Shown: positions 25,211-34,549 of the stretch, in pieces | Numbering within the stretch: position 1 is the first letter of the stretch | How the letters are laid out: each line of letters starts with the position of its first letter | Assembly: GCF_003473485.1 (NCBI RefSeq) | Contig: NC_053048.1 | Coordinates: 31,430,755 to 31,494,754, forward strand | Reading direction: 5' to 3' | From: Medicago truncatula | Lineage: Eukaryota; Streptophyta; Magnoliopsida; Fabales; Fabaceae | DNA length: 64,000 bases | Notes under the pieces: model-generated | Database searches by the model: none | Told to the model about the DNA's origin: nothing | What the model saw: only the letters and a program-made list of their open reading frames with translations | Made by a program: the position numbers and the translations under genes

Positions 25211-25483
25211 TTAATCAGTTGGTATATGTTAAACTAAACACTAGAAATGAAGTTGTTAGTTAGTTCTACAGAGTAATTAACGCATTGCAAAGTATGTATT
25301 TATTTCAAAAAGAAGTTATAAGTATTAATCTACATCGTCCTATGAAAAAGAAACCTAGGTTATTGGATTCAAAACTACAGCACCAAAAAGTAGAGCAAGT
25401 TGAGAAATGAGATCGGGAACAGAAAAAGTTGAAGCGATTGAAAGTGAAAATGGAGATTTGAAAGGATGAAACGAAACGCATAC

Positions 25484-25550
25484 CGCAGCAGAGAGTGAAA
25501 TGCAGTGGCTGGCTAGGTTGAGAAAGAGCAACTCACGAACTATAGTATAG
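25484..25550 (-). other. Putative 5' non-coding exon of CCT2
   Basis: On the minus strand, 'CACTGCATTTCACTCTCTGC' precedes a donor 'TGCG|GTATGCG' at 25484. The next acceptor 'CTTTGCAG|GTAGGTG' lies at about 24877 and leads straight into the ATGGCG exon. This gives a plausible two-part 5' UTR. The exon start is set by distance from the TATA box and is approximate. Confidence 0.5.
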
Positions 25551-25559
25551 CTTTCCAAA

Positions 25560-25566
25560 TTATATA
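25560..25566 (-). promoter_or_regulatory. TATA box of CCT2
   Basis: On the minus strand the sequence reads 'CTTATATAATTTGG', about 30 bp upstream of the expected transcript start and just above the putative leader exon. The inner end of a foldback transposon (25614) lies only about 48 bp further upstream, so proximal promoter space is very short. Confidence 0.5.
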
Positions 25567-25613
25567 AGAAAAAAAATCATGAAATGTACCAATATAGAGT
25601 TTTTTTTTTTTGT

Positions 25614-26436
25614 TGAGTAAATAGTCAATTTTTCCCCTGAAATTGTAATCAATTATCCCTCTGAAATTAACAAAACTTCAATTACCCCCTGAAATTTCAC
25701 AACGTTAGTCAATTTACCCCTCCGTCAAATTTTTCTGTTAGTGAACATGACGTTTTGCAAATATCCCCCTGAAGTTTTGCCCCCTGAATTTTTCTTAAAA
25801 ACAAACAATTAATAGTTAAATATTAAATCTAACTATTAATTTTGGAGTTTGGAAAAACTACATACATATATACATCAAAATAGAGGAAAATGTGTATTTT
25901 TAAAGTGACAATAATGGTTATTTCTAATAGACAAATTATTATTTTTAGAGGTTTATAAACAAATTAGTAATCAGATTTAAATTTATATTTTCTCCTTCAC
26001 CATCTTAGTCATTTAACTCCTCCAACTCCTTCAACAATTTGCTAAAACCATTTAAACTACACAACCCCCAATATTAATCCACAAATCATCCCATTATTGT
26101 CACTTTAAAAAATACATATTTTTCTCCATTTTGGAGCCATATGCATGTAGTTTTCCCAAATTCCAAAATTAATAGTTAGTTTTAATATTTAACTATTAAT
26201 TGTTTGTTTTTAAGAAAAAAAATAATATAAATTTTTAAGTTTGGGGGGTATTTTGCACATAAGTGCAAAACTTCAGGGGGGTATTTGCAAAAGTTATGTT
26301 CACTAACAGAAAAATTTGACGGAGGGGGTAAATTGACTAACGTTGTGAAATTTCAGTGGGTAATTGAAGTTTTGTTAATTTCAGGGGGGTAATTGATGAA
26401 ACTTACAATATCGGGGGGAAATTGACTATTTTCTCA
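25614..26436. mobile_element. Foldback (Mutator-like) element with ~330-bp inverted arms
   Basis: The left arm begins 'TGAGTAAATAGTCAATTT'. The complement of the right arm begins 'TGAGAAAATAGTCAATTT'. The arms remain alignable for roughly 330 bases, through 'CTGAAATTAACAAAACTTC', 'TTTCTGTTAGTGAACAT', 'AAACAAACAATTAATAG' and 'AAAGTGACAATAATGG', leaving only a short loop of about 100-150 bp around 25920-26090. The element would fold into one long hairpin. Flanking 9-mers 'TTTTTTTGT' and 'TAGTTTTGT' match at 7 of 9 positions, compatible with a decayed Mutator-type duplication but not proof. No transposase is encoded. Confidence 0.85.
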
Positions 26437-26439
26437 TAG

Positions 26440-28065
26440 TTTTGTGTTTTCTTTTGAGGGATGATATAATAGTTATTTATCAAAATAATGATATGTAAAG
26501 ATCGATTACATCTGAAAGTCCTCGTTGACAAGGACAATGCATTATATATATAAGTTCTGATTTGAACCATGGACACTAAAAAAAACTAATACATGTCGAA
26601 TTTTCAAATGTAGAGTAGAAATTGTCTTTCAAAATATCAAAATATTATGTCTTTTTAAAAAAAGCTATAAAACAAAAATATTGAATTCATATATTTTTTT
26701 TGATAGATGAAATAGAAATAGCATTGAAAATCCACATAGTATGGAGTTCAAATCCCGGTTACGATTAGATCTAACAATTTTGATATTTTTTGTAAGTTAA
26801 GTTAGACAATTTTTAGAGGTTGTTGAGTTAAGATTTGTGGACAATTATCTAGTGGAATTTAGGGCGTTCCTACAATATGGACTTGTCTGACTTCAGGTCT
26901 CGATTGTGCAAGGGTCTAACCCGGATTTGACCTTAGCTCAGCCAGGAACAGTTGCCCCAACCTATAGGCTGAAAGAGTCAGGTTGTAACTTGAATGTTTA
27001 AAATTCTTGTTGATTATTATGCCTTAGGAGGTCTTTCAGAAGTTTTTAGCTTGCTTGTTCTACGAGGCTCATGGTCCGTTGTGGATGATAGTGTTGCCCG
27101 CTAGGTAAATGGACCTTTGTTGGGAGGTTCATTGATTCTCTCTTTCTCTTGTTTGAGAGGTTTGTCAACTTCGAATCTTGCACATCTTTCCCCAGGTTTT
27201 GGCCTTTATTAAGGTATGTCTATCAGATAGGAGTGGTGATGTTTAAGTTATCCGAGACCTTTAGTCCGGTGCTGATAATCTTGTGACATGTGTTGTGTGG
27301 TTTTATGATCTTCTGCATAGTTTCTTTTCATTCGTTACATTTCTCTATGGATAGTTTCAGGACAATTCAAATGATGGGGCTCGTTGTTTCAAGGTATCCC
27401 TTGGAGGGATTATTGATGGTTTTATGGTTTCTTTCCAACTTCATCGACAAAATGCACGTCGAGCAAGATAAATTTTGTCACTTTGACAACCAGACGCTGC
27501 CAAAGGCTATTCCCACATGTGGCGCCACTGTTTTGAACAATAAGAGAATTTACCCAAAGAAAATATACTCACGGTGGTGGTGAATTGCTGAAGGAGGTGC
27601 TATGTGGATGGAGGTAATTGCCAAAGTAGTTCAAGGAGGAGATGGAAGGAGGGGGTGTATCTGCAGGCACTTCGGCGCTCAAGTTAGTATATGAGAAAAA
27701 AATGAGAGGTTAATGATGAAATAATGCATACCTTGAGTTGTGTTGGAAACATGCTTATATAGGCTTCGAGGAGACCTTTATGTAGTGATGGTAGAACTGC
27801 TGAGACAACTCCCATGAATGTTTGTAACATCTTGACCGTTACAAGCTGTTACACTATTATGTGGTTTCATTGAGCGAATAACATCCAAGATGGTACGTGA
27901 TCCGATTTCGTGTTGACGAACGATTTATTCGCCAAATTATAGACCCACTTGGTACTCACAAACGTCTAACGTTAATGGGTTTGTTAGAATGGATTAGTGT
28001 TGGATCGATTGTTTTTATGTATTACCCTTTAGGGTTTATTCACATGGATTGACTGAGTCAGGTTA
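26440..28065. other. Decayed repeat region, possible retroelement remnant
   Basis: The composition is less AT-rich than its flanks and includes 'CCACATGTGGCGCCACTG' near 27510 and pyrimidine-rich stretches, which recall terminal or leader parts of LTR retrotransposons. No gag, protease, RT or integrase motif is readable in any frame. The 97-codon open frame at 27290-27583 has no domain. The right end (27893-28065) is repeated in inverted orientation at 30722-30883. Confidence 0.4.
27893..28065 (+). repeat. Left copy of a ~165-bp inverted repeat pair
   Basis: 'CGTGTTGACGAACG', 'TTCGCCAAATTATAGACC', 'GGTACTCACAAA', 'GTTAATGGGTTT' and 'CCCTTTAGGGTTTATTCAC' occur here in order. They occur again, complemented, at 30722-30883. 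About 2.65 kb separates the copies, including the Helitron candidate. The pair may be the ends of one insertion or two independent copies of an element. Confidence 0.75.
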
Positions 28066-28070
28066 TATGT

Positions 28071-28088
28071 CCCCCCCCCCCCCCCCCC
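28071..28088. repeat. Run of 18 consecutive C
   Basis: The C homopolymer begins right after the left copy of the inverted repeat. Such a long C run is unusual in this AT-rich DNA. Its exact length may be unreliable because homopolymers are hard to sequence. Confidence 0.9.
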
Positions 28089-29343
28089 AAGTTTTTATGT
28101 AATTTTTTTCTTTTTTTTAATAATATATGAGCAATTGACACAAGATTAGAGTAGGGTACCAACTTAGTTGGACACTATTCTTTTTGATGTCATTTTGCTC
28201 TTGCCTTATCAAAATAAAAATAAAAATGTCCTAACACAACAAACAACACATGATAACACTATCAATTATTTTTCTCAAAACTCAACAAGTAATAGTCTCA
28301 ATAAACAACTAAATTTACTCTCTTTGTTGATATGAAATGTCCTAACGGTAAATAACTTAAATCTAGTAAGAAACTAGTCATTTCAACATTTAATGTTCTT
28401 ATGAATTGATTCAAAACTTTCTTGAATCATTTGACAAAGAGAAACATTTTATAAACATATCGAATTATGATGAATGCATGTTCTTTTTTTGTTGAAATGA
28501 ATGCATGTTTTATTAATTAATAAAGAAGATAAAAAACATGATTAATATATCATAAAATTTACATTATAAAATCAAATTTTAATATTAAATAAATCACACA
28601 AAATTGATTTTATCACATTCTCATGAATAAAACATGACTCTTGGGGGCATGCATTTCAATCACTATTAACAACGCTAAGTACATGCTTAATTCACCAATA
28701 TATTTGAAAAATAATACATGTTTCTCTCATTATTCTTGTGTAAAATTATACTCTAAGAGCCATGCATTTAAATCACAAACAATACCACCAACTACATGAA
28801 CAAACCAACAATATATCTTACAAAGAGTATGCATTTTTTTTCATGTATTAAATATAAAGCTTTGAGACATGATTATCATGTGAGAATAAATATTATGTAT
28901 GCTAGAAATAAATAGTGATTGTAAATATTAATCTCAAGTACACTTATGTATTATGTATTTTATGAAAATATATAAATTACATCATTCACCACTTTAAAAT
29001 GAAAAAAGAAGATCAACAACGTTAATTATTTATTTAGTCTCTCGTCTTTTATTTATTCTTATGCATTTCCATCTTTTTGCACAAATACATAAAATAAAGC
29101 AGTTTTGCAAACATATGAGTATTAAAAACAATTTTCTATAACTAATAACACACACACATATATAAAGAACATATATGAATTTGTGATTCCTTTTTCCCTT
29201 TCCAAATTTACCCTTCACTTAAAATATTTTATTTTAAATTTTATTCTATTTATAATATTATTTAAATTGTTAATTAAAAAACATTTAAATCTCATTAAAA
29301 TATGAACTACTCCACTAAAATAGGAACAATGTTATCTTATTTA
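28089..29343. other. AT-rich intergenic DNA, nothing recognisable
   Basis: I see only AT-rich, low-information sequence with short imperfect repeats of 'catgcatttaaatcac'-like phrases (around 28650 and 28760). There is no ORF with a recognisable domain, no RNA gene and no clear transposon end. Confidence 0.5.
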
Positions 29344-29654
29344 TCTATACTACATATAAAAAAAAGTATATTGTTTTGGGGCTGGGTTTTTCTCCTTCAA
29401 ATTATACCCTTTAGCAAATTTAACCATAAGAATGTTATTTTGTCGGTCTCATTCAAAAAGATAAGAATTTATATTATATTTGTTATATTGTTGGTATCAT
29501 TGAAAAAATAAATACAGTTTATTACAATATGAAAGTGTAAAATATATATTATCTATAAATATAATTTTATTCAAAATTTCATAAAAATATTGTTTGTAAT
29601 TTATACTCGTTTGCGAAATAAAAAGAGCGAATAAACGGGCCGTCTAGACGCTAG
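29344..29654 (+). mobile_element. Short non-autonomous Helitron candidate
   Basis: The 5' end 'TCTATACTACATATAAAA' has the TC start typical of plant Helitrons and is preceded by A. The 3' end is CTAG at 29651-29654 and is followed by T, as expected for insertion between A and T. Just before CTAG lies the palindrome 'CGTCTAGACG'. The length is about 311 bp and there is no coding capacity. The following 340 bp (to about 29996) resembles the element's interior ('TTATATTTGTTATATTGTTG' and 'TCATAAAAAAAATATTG'), suggesting a diverged neighbouring copy. The terminal hairpin is weaker than the canonical form, so this is a candidate. Confidence 0.55.
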
Positions 29655-29996
29655 TAAAAATATAAAGAAAATATGATATTTTAGGCTACATTTTTCATTA
29701 TTTCAATTAAACCCTTAAACAAACTTTCCTGTAATAATGCAATATTGTTGATGTCATTTTAAGTGAAAAGAGTTTATGTTATATTTGTTATATTGTTGTG
29801 TAATTGAAAAAGATAAGCAGACTGTTACAGACTAAGTCACAGATCTATTATATACATCGCTTAAAAAAATCTTATTCTATACATGTAATTTTAATAAAAA
29901 ATCTAAATTTCATAAAAAAAATATTGTTTATAATTGACACGTGTTGACACATTAAAAGATATGGCAGACGCGGACGGAGTTTCCATCTGAACACTA

Positions 29997-30956
29997 ATTA
30001 TCATTAAAAAAATTGTTGCACCTCTAAATATTTAAAAATATTATACTATACAAAATATCAATGTATTAATAAAAGAATTGGTTCCTTGACGTATGAGACT
30101 CTGGGTGGTGTGGCTCTTCTCGACCATGATTAGGGTCATCGTTATGTGTCAAATAACAGATAGACTTTCAATTTGACGTTGATGTTACAATATACATATC
30201 AATTTAGCAAAATTGAGCTCACAATGGTCAAATTTAACTCTTTATGGTCAATCTCCATGTAATGTGTATATATTAAGATTTTATTGAGAAAAGTATGATC
30301 AACCTTCAATTCTCCATGTGATATTCAACTTCAGATTGCACATATATTAAAATTTTAAGGACAAACATTTTGAATAATATTCCATCTTATTCAATTAAAA
30401 TTAATCTTATATTAAGTTATATATGTCCTCTTATAATCTCTTGTAATCAATGTTTTGGAAATTGAATCGGAGATCAAATCGATATGACCTTTGTTTCACA
30501 GTCCAAACCATTATAAGGCCGGACAATTAATTATTAAATAAATACTTTTGAATGCATATGTTATAGCCTAAATGCATTTTTTTACTGGAATATTGCTGTT
30601 CACACATGTGTGTAGGCTGAAACACACCAGTAAATAACCAAAGTACCCCTCGACATTTAACTATCGCCGGTTTCATTATTCCTCAACAGTTAAGTGCCGC
30701 AGATTTTTTGGAATCCTCGACTGTCAATCCATGTGAATAAACCCTAAAGGGTATTACATAAAAAAGAACAACACAATGGATCCAACCCTAATCAATTCTA
30801 AAAAACCCATTAACGATGTATATTTGTGAGTACCAAACAGGTCTATAATTTGGCGAATGAATCGTGTTCGTCAACACGATAATTCACATATACTATTAAT
30901 AAAGATAATTTCCATGTATAATACAAATTCACATATACATTTTGTCAAAAATAATA
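29997..30956. other. AT-rich intergenic DNA with right copy of inverted repeat
   Basis: The only recognised content is the inverted-repeat copy at 30722-30883 (minus orientation relative to 27893-28065) and a GC-richer stretch at 30600-30720. The latter may belong to the same element. No gene is seen. Confidence 0.5.
30722..30883 (-). repeat. Right copy of the ~165-bp inverted repeat pair
   Basis: The complement of this segment follows the left copy at 27893-28065 block by block, with point differences and an insertion near 'TTGTTCTTTTTTATG'. Similarity ends near 'GGATTGACAG'; beyond that the two flanks differ. Confidence 0.75.
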
Positions 30957-31624
30957 GGATTAATTGATTCTCCGGTCCCTTAACTTAATTCTTTTTTTTA
31001 AATTGGTCCCATATCTTTTAAAATTCTCAAGTTGGTCCTTTATATGTGTTTCCGTCGGTTAATTTAGTCATATTTCGTCAATTTTAATCTCCTAAAAGAG
31101 GAGACTGTTGGATACAGGAGGTTTGTGAGATCTAATCATGTATCATTAATACCTAATTTATTCCACTTTTCTTCATCTTCTTCCCTCATCTTCATCTTCA
31201 TAAAAGCTTCATCAATCTTCATTAGAAAAACCCATTTTTTTCTTTAAAAAATTAAACCATTTAATTTCAATAAATACTACATAATCAAACCCTTAAATCT
31301 AGAATTAACATCGCCAACATATTAATATAAACCCAGAAAATCAACAACAAATAACCCAGTAAACAAAACAAAACTCATCATCTTAACTCCTCACCTCTTC
31401 ATTTACAAAATAAAATCCCTTCAAACCCATTTGAAATTTGAAACCCGTCATCACTTCAAAACTCATCATCAACAGTAAATCTCTCTACAACGACAGATTC
31501 AATGAAAGGAAAAGAGAATCTTAAAACTCGATGCTTGATTAAATGAATCTCAAAACCCATTTCTCAAAAACCCATTAAGCATAAAAAATCTCATACTTGC
31601 AATTGATTGCTTTCCCATTGTAAT

Positions 31625-32512
31625 ATGATTCCAACGGAGATTGACTTCATCAAAAACCTATTAGGGGCGGAGGCATACCGGCGGTGAGCAAACATGGTTC
31701 ACGTTGCCTTTTACCGTAACTATGGCAAAACTTTCAAGAAGCCACGTCGTCCATATGAGAAGGAGCGTTTAGATGCTGAGTTGAAGCTCGTCCGAGAGTA
31801 CGGTCTTCGCTGCAAGCGCGAGCTTTGGAGGGTTCAATATGCTCTTAGCCGTATCCGTAACAATTCTAGGACACTTTTGACACTGGATGAGAAGAATCCT
31901 CGTCGGATCTTTGAGGGTGAAGCACTTTTGAGGAGAATGTTCAAACATGGTCTTCTTGATGAAACACAAAACAAGCTTGATTATGTGTTGGCTCTCACTG
32001 TTGAGAATTTTCTTGAACGTCGTCTTCAGACTCTTGTGTTCAAATCTGGCATGGCTAAGTCTATTCATCATGCTAGGGTTCTAATCAGGCAGAGGCACAT
32101 CAGGGTTGGGAGGCAGGTTGTGAACATCCCATCCTTCATGGTAAGGGTTGATTCACAGAAGCACATTGACTTTTCACTCACAAGTCCATTCGGTGGTGGT
32201 CTTCCTGGTCGTGTGAAGCGTAAGAACCTTAAGGCTGCAGCCAAGAAGGCTTCCGGTGGTGATGGTGATGAGGAGGATGAAGATTAAATTATGATTTTCA
32301 TTTTCTTAGATCCTTGCTCTAGCCTTTTTATATCTGTCCTAGACTTTAGATTTTCTATCATGCAAATGACTTTTACCGTTTTCCCATCCCTGTTTATTGT
32401 GTGAGGAAATCTTTGCTCAAAACATGTTGTTTTTGATCTTTTCTTTTCCAAGTATTAAGTTTTGCTCCAATACATTTGAAAAAATAAAATAAAAATGATT
32501 CCAACGGAGATT
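31625..32512 (+). repeat. 18-bp target-site duplication flanking the S9 retrocopy
   Basis: 'ATGATTCCAACGGAGATT' occurs perfectly at 31625-31642 and 32495-32512. It immediately flanks the retrocopy (31643-32494). The right copy is preceded by an A-rich stretch (32479-32494) that fits a decayed poly(A) tail. Both features are hallmarks of LINE-mediated retroposition. Confidence 0.92.
31694..32287 (+). CDS. RPS9: 40S ribosomal protein S9 (uS4) retrogene, intact
   Basis: This encodes a 197-aa small-subunit ribosomal protein of the uS4 family, which binds 18S rRNA in the 40S body. The start is '[20 protein letters not shown]'. The S4 RNA-binding domain is recognisable around residues 105-170 ('[20 protein letters not shown]' then '[20 protein letters not shown]'). 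The C-terminus is basic and then acidic ('[10 protein letters not shown]'). The length matches plant S9 and there is no stop or frameshift. The whole CDS is a single exon, whereas plant RPS9 genes I know have introns. It is flanked by an 18-bp duplication and an A-rich tail and includes a short 5' leader, so it is a processed copy. It lies inside a Mutator-like element. Substitutions such as Ala5 suggest some drift. Whether it is transcribed cannot be told from sequence. Confidence 0.95.
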   Translation: MVHVAFYRNYGKTFKKPRRPYEKERLDAELKLVREYGLRCKRELWRVQYALSRIRNNSRTLLTLDEKNPRRIFEGEALLRRMFKHGLLDETQNKLDYVLALTVENFLERRLQTLVFKSGMAKSIHHARVLIRQRHIRVGRQVVNIPSFMVRVDSQKHIDFSLTSPFGGGLPGRVKRKNLKAAAKKASGGDGDEEDED

Positions 32513-33547
32513 TGATTTTGTGTATGTGGTTGTGATTCTGAAAAGGACCGTGAGATGGAGATTTGATTTTGGTGCAGGTTCAAGAACACATGCATGTTCT
32601 ATTGTTTCTGTTGAGATGGTGTTGGTGTTGAGATTCTGGTGATGCGAATCTGGTGATGGTGTTATTGTGGGTAATTCTAATTTAGGAGAAGAGAACAGAA
32701 GAATAGGAAGAGGAAGGAAGAATATTAATATTTATGGGTAATTTTGATTTTGTGGGTAATTTAGATTTGTTGGGTTTATTTTTGGTTTAATTACTTAATA
32801 TTTATGAAGTTAATGAAGAGGAAGATGAAGAAAAAAGTATGAAAACCTTTATCTTGATAAGATCTACAGATTACTCAACCCTTTGCGGAGAACAAGTATG
32901 AAAATTTGACAAATTTTATTATTAGAAAATTTGATTAAAAGATATATATTTTTTTTTTATGAAGATGATGAAGATTGTTCAATGTTGTATGAAGATGAAG
33001 ATGAGAGAAGAAGATGAAGGAAAGTGGAATAAATTAAGTGTTGGTGATACATGGTTAGATCTCCCAGACCTCCTTTATCCAACGGTCTCCTTTTTTAGGA
33101 GATTAAAATTGACGAAATAGGACTAAATTAACCGACGGAAACACATATAAATGACCAACTTGAGACTTTTAAAAGATATGGGACCAATTTAAATAAAAGA
33201 ATTAAGTTAAGGGACCGGAGGATCAATTAAGCCAAAATAATAATTATTAAGGGTGAACATTAAATAAGACCATCTCTCAGAATGTATGTTCCTTTTTTTT
33301 TTTAAGAGAATGTTTGATAATTTTAATCACTTAAATTATAGAATCAAAATCTTGTCTCATTCTATGTTGGTATGTGCAAGTGCAACACATCTCAAATCCT
33401 GCCGGCTTCATATAATTCTTTACAAATGGCAATGCCGTTTCTGGTTTTGTCCATTGCATTATTTCTTCTCCATAAAATTAAAAGAATTGCATACATAAAA
33501 ATTTATTTACCTCATACAAATTATTGGAATCCTTATAGACAACAAAC

Positions 33548-34147
33548 ATGTCACATGAAATTATTGAGGAGAAAGAGGAAGAGTCTCATTGGTTTATCAA
33601 CACAAAAGAACAGAAGGAAAAGATCATGAAGATTATTCAATACCAAAAATCTCTATATTTATCAACATCATCATCATCTTCATCATCTTCAGCTGCATCT
33701 TCTTCATCTTACTCTAAATCTAGTAGCTTGTTGGATTTGATGAAAGTTGGAAGCACATCTATGAGAAGATTATTTGACATGGAGCATACAAGTTTGTCAA
33801 ATCATTTTGATTACTATAGTGGTTCACCAATAATTAAGCCTATTTCTTTGTGGGATAGTGATTCAGAGAGAGAATTTCAAGACCCTTGGGACTTGATCAA
33901 GAAGATTGGATCCAAAAAATTTCATGGTATTGATAGAGAAAGTGAGCTAGCTTCAAAGGGTAGTCGCATGGATGAGGATTTTGGTTCTCACAATAGGAAT
34001 GACATAAAGGTAAAGCATAATAAATTGACTAGGAAAAGAAAATTTAGGAAATTGCCTGGATTAGGATTTTGGAGATGTGGAAGATTTAGATTTGCTTTGA
34101 CATTAAGACGAATTAAATTTCGAATTTGGGGTAGAAAAATTAGTTAA
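33548..34147 (+). CDS. Plant-specific protein of unknown function
   Basis: This is a single-exon 199-aa ORF. The N-terminus is acidic ('EKEEESHWF'). Then comes a Ser-rich run (about residues 40-58), a conserved-looking block 'LLDLMKVGSTSMRRLFDMEH' at about residues 61-80, and 'GSPIIKPISLWDSDSE'. The C-terminus is strongly basic and aromatic ('FWRCGRFRFALTLRRIKFRI'). I recall similar 'LLDLMKGGSTSLRRLFDMEHTS' blocks in uncharacterised plant proteins, but no function is established that I can name. There is no signal peptide or clear membrane segment. The basic tail could bind nucleic acid or membrane, which is speculation. It starts 315 bp after the Mutator-like element. Confidence 0.75.
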   Translation: MSHEIIEEKEEESHWFINTKEQKEKIMKIIQYQKSLYLSTSSSSSSSSAASSSSYSKSSSLLDLMKVGSTSMRRLFDMEHTSLSNHFDYYSGSPIIKPISLWDSDSEREFQDPWDLIKKIGSKKFHGIDRESELASKGSRMDEDFGSHNRNDIKVKHNKLTRKRKFRKLPGLGFWRCGRFRFALTLRRIKFRIWGRKIS

Positions 34148-34549
34148 AGCCTTTCTATTGATATTAAATTTTGATTCTTAATATGATTGGAGTGAAGGTC
34201 TAAGAAAAAGGTCAACGACTTTAAATTGCAAGATCAAATTTTTGGATATCTCTGCGACACCAACACAATCATAATCAAGAACATGTTCGTTGCATTCGAT
34301 CACAATTGTCTATATTATTAAGGATGATGTCACCTTGGTAATTCAGTCTACATTTGATCCAATTGTCCATAATATAAAAGATCGTGATGCAACCATCATT
34401 TTTTAAGGAATGATACCACCATCATTTAAATCCTTAAATTGGAATCATCAAGTAGACAAACTATGTGTTAAAAGAGAATTTCTTCACAACTTGTAAAGCT
34501 AGATTTTACATCACACAAGTGTTCCTATACATAAGGTAAGAAAAAACTA

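Larger units (their letters stand above)
30957..33233. mobile_element. Mutator-like element (2.3 kb) with ~270-bp TIRs and 9-bp TSD
   Basis: The left terminus is 'GGATTAATTGATTCTCCGGT'. The complement of the right terminus is 'GGCTTAATTGATCCTCCGGT'. The inverted repeats stay alignable with few differences for about 270 bp, through 'CCCTTAACTTAATTC', 'GTTTCCGTCGGTTAATTTAG' and 'TTCATCTTCTTC'. The flanking 9-mers are identical: AAAATAATA at 30948-30956 and AAAATAATA at 33234-33242. TIR length plus a 9-bp duplication identify a Mutator-like element. No MURA transposase is present. Its only gene is the ribosomal protein S9 retrocopy at 31643-32494. In that respect it looks like a Pack-MULE, although the gene appears to have entered by retroposition. 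Confidence 0.9.

Noticed and set aside
27290-27583. Small protein gene of 97 aa
   Set aside because: No domain, no supporting splice sites, and it lies in decayed repeat DNA continuous with non-coding sequence on both sides.
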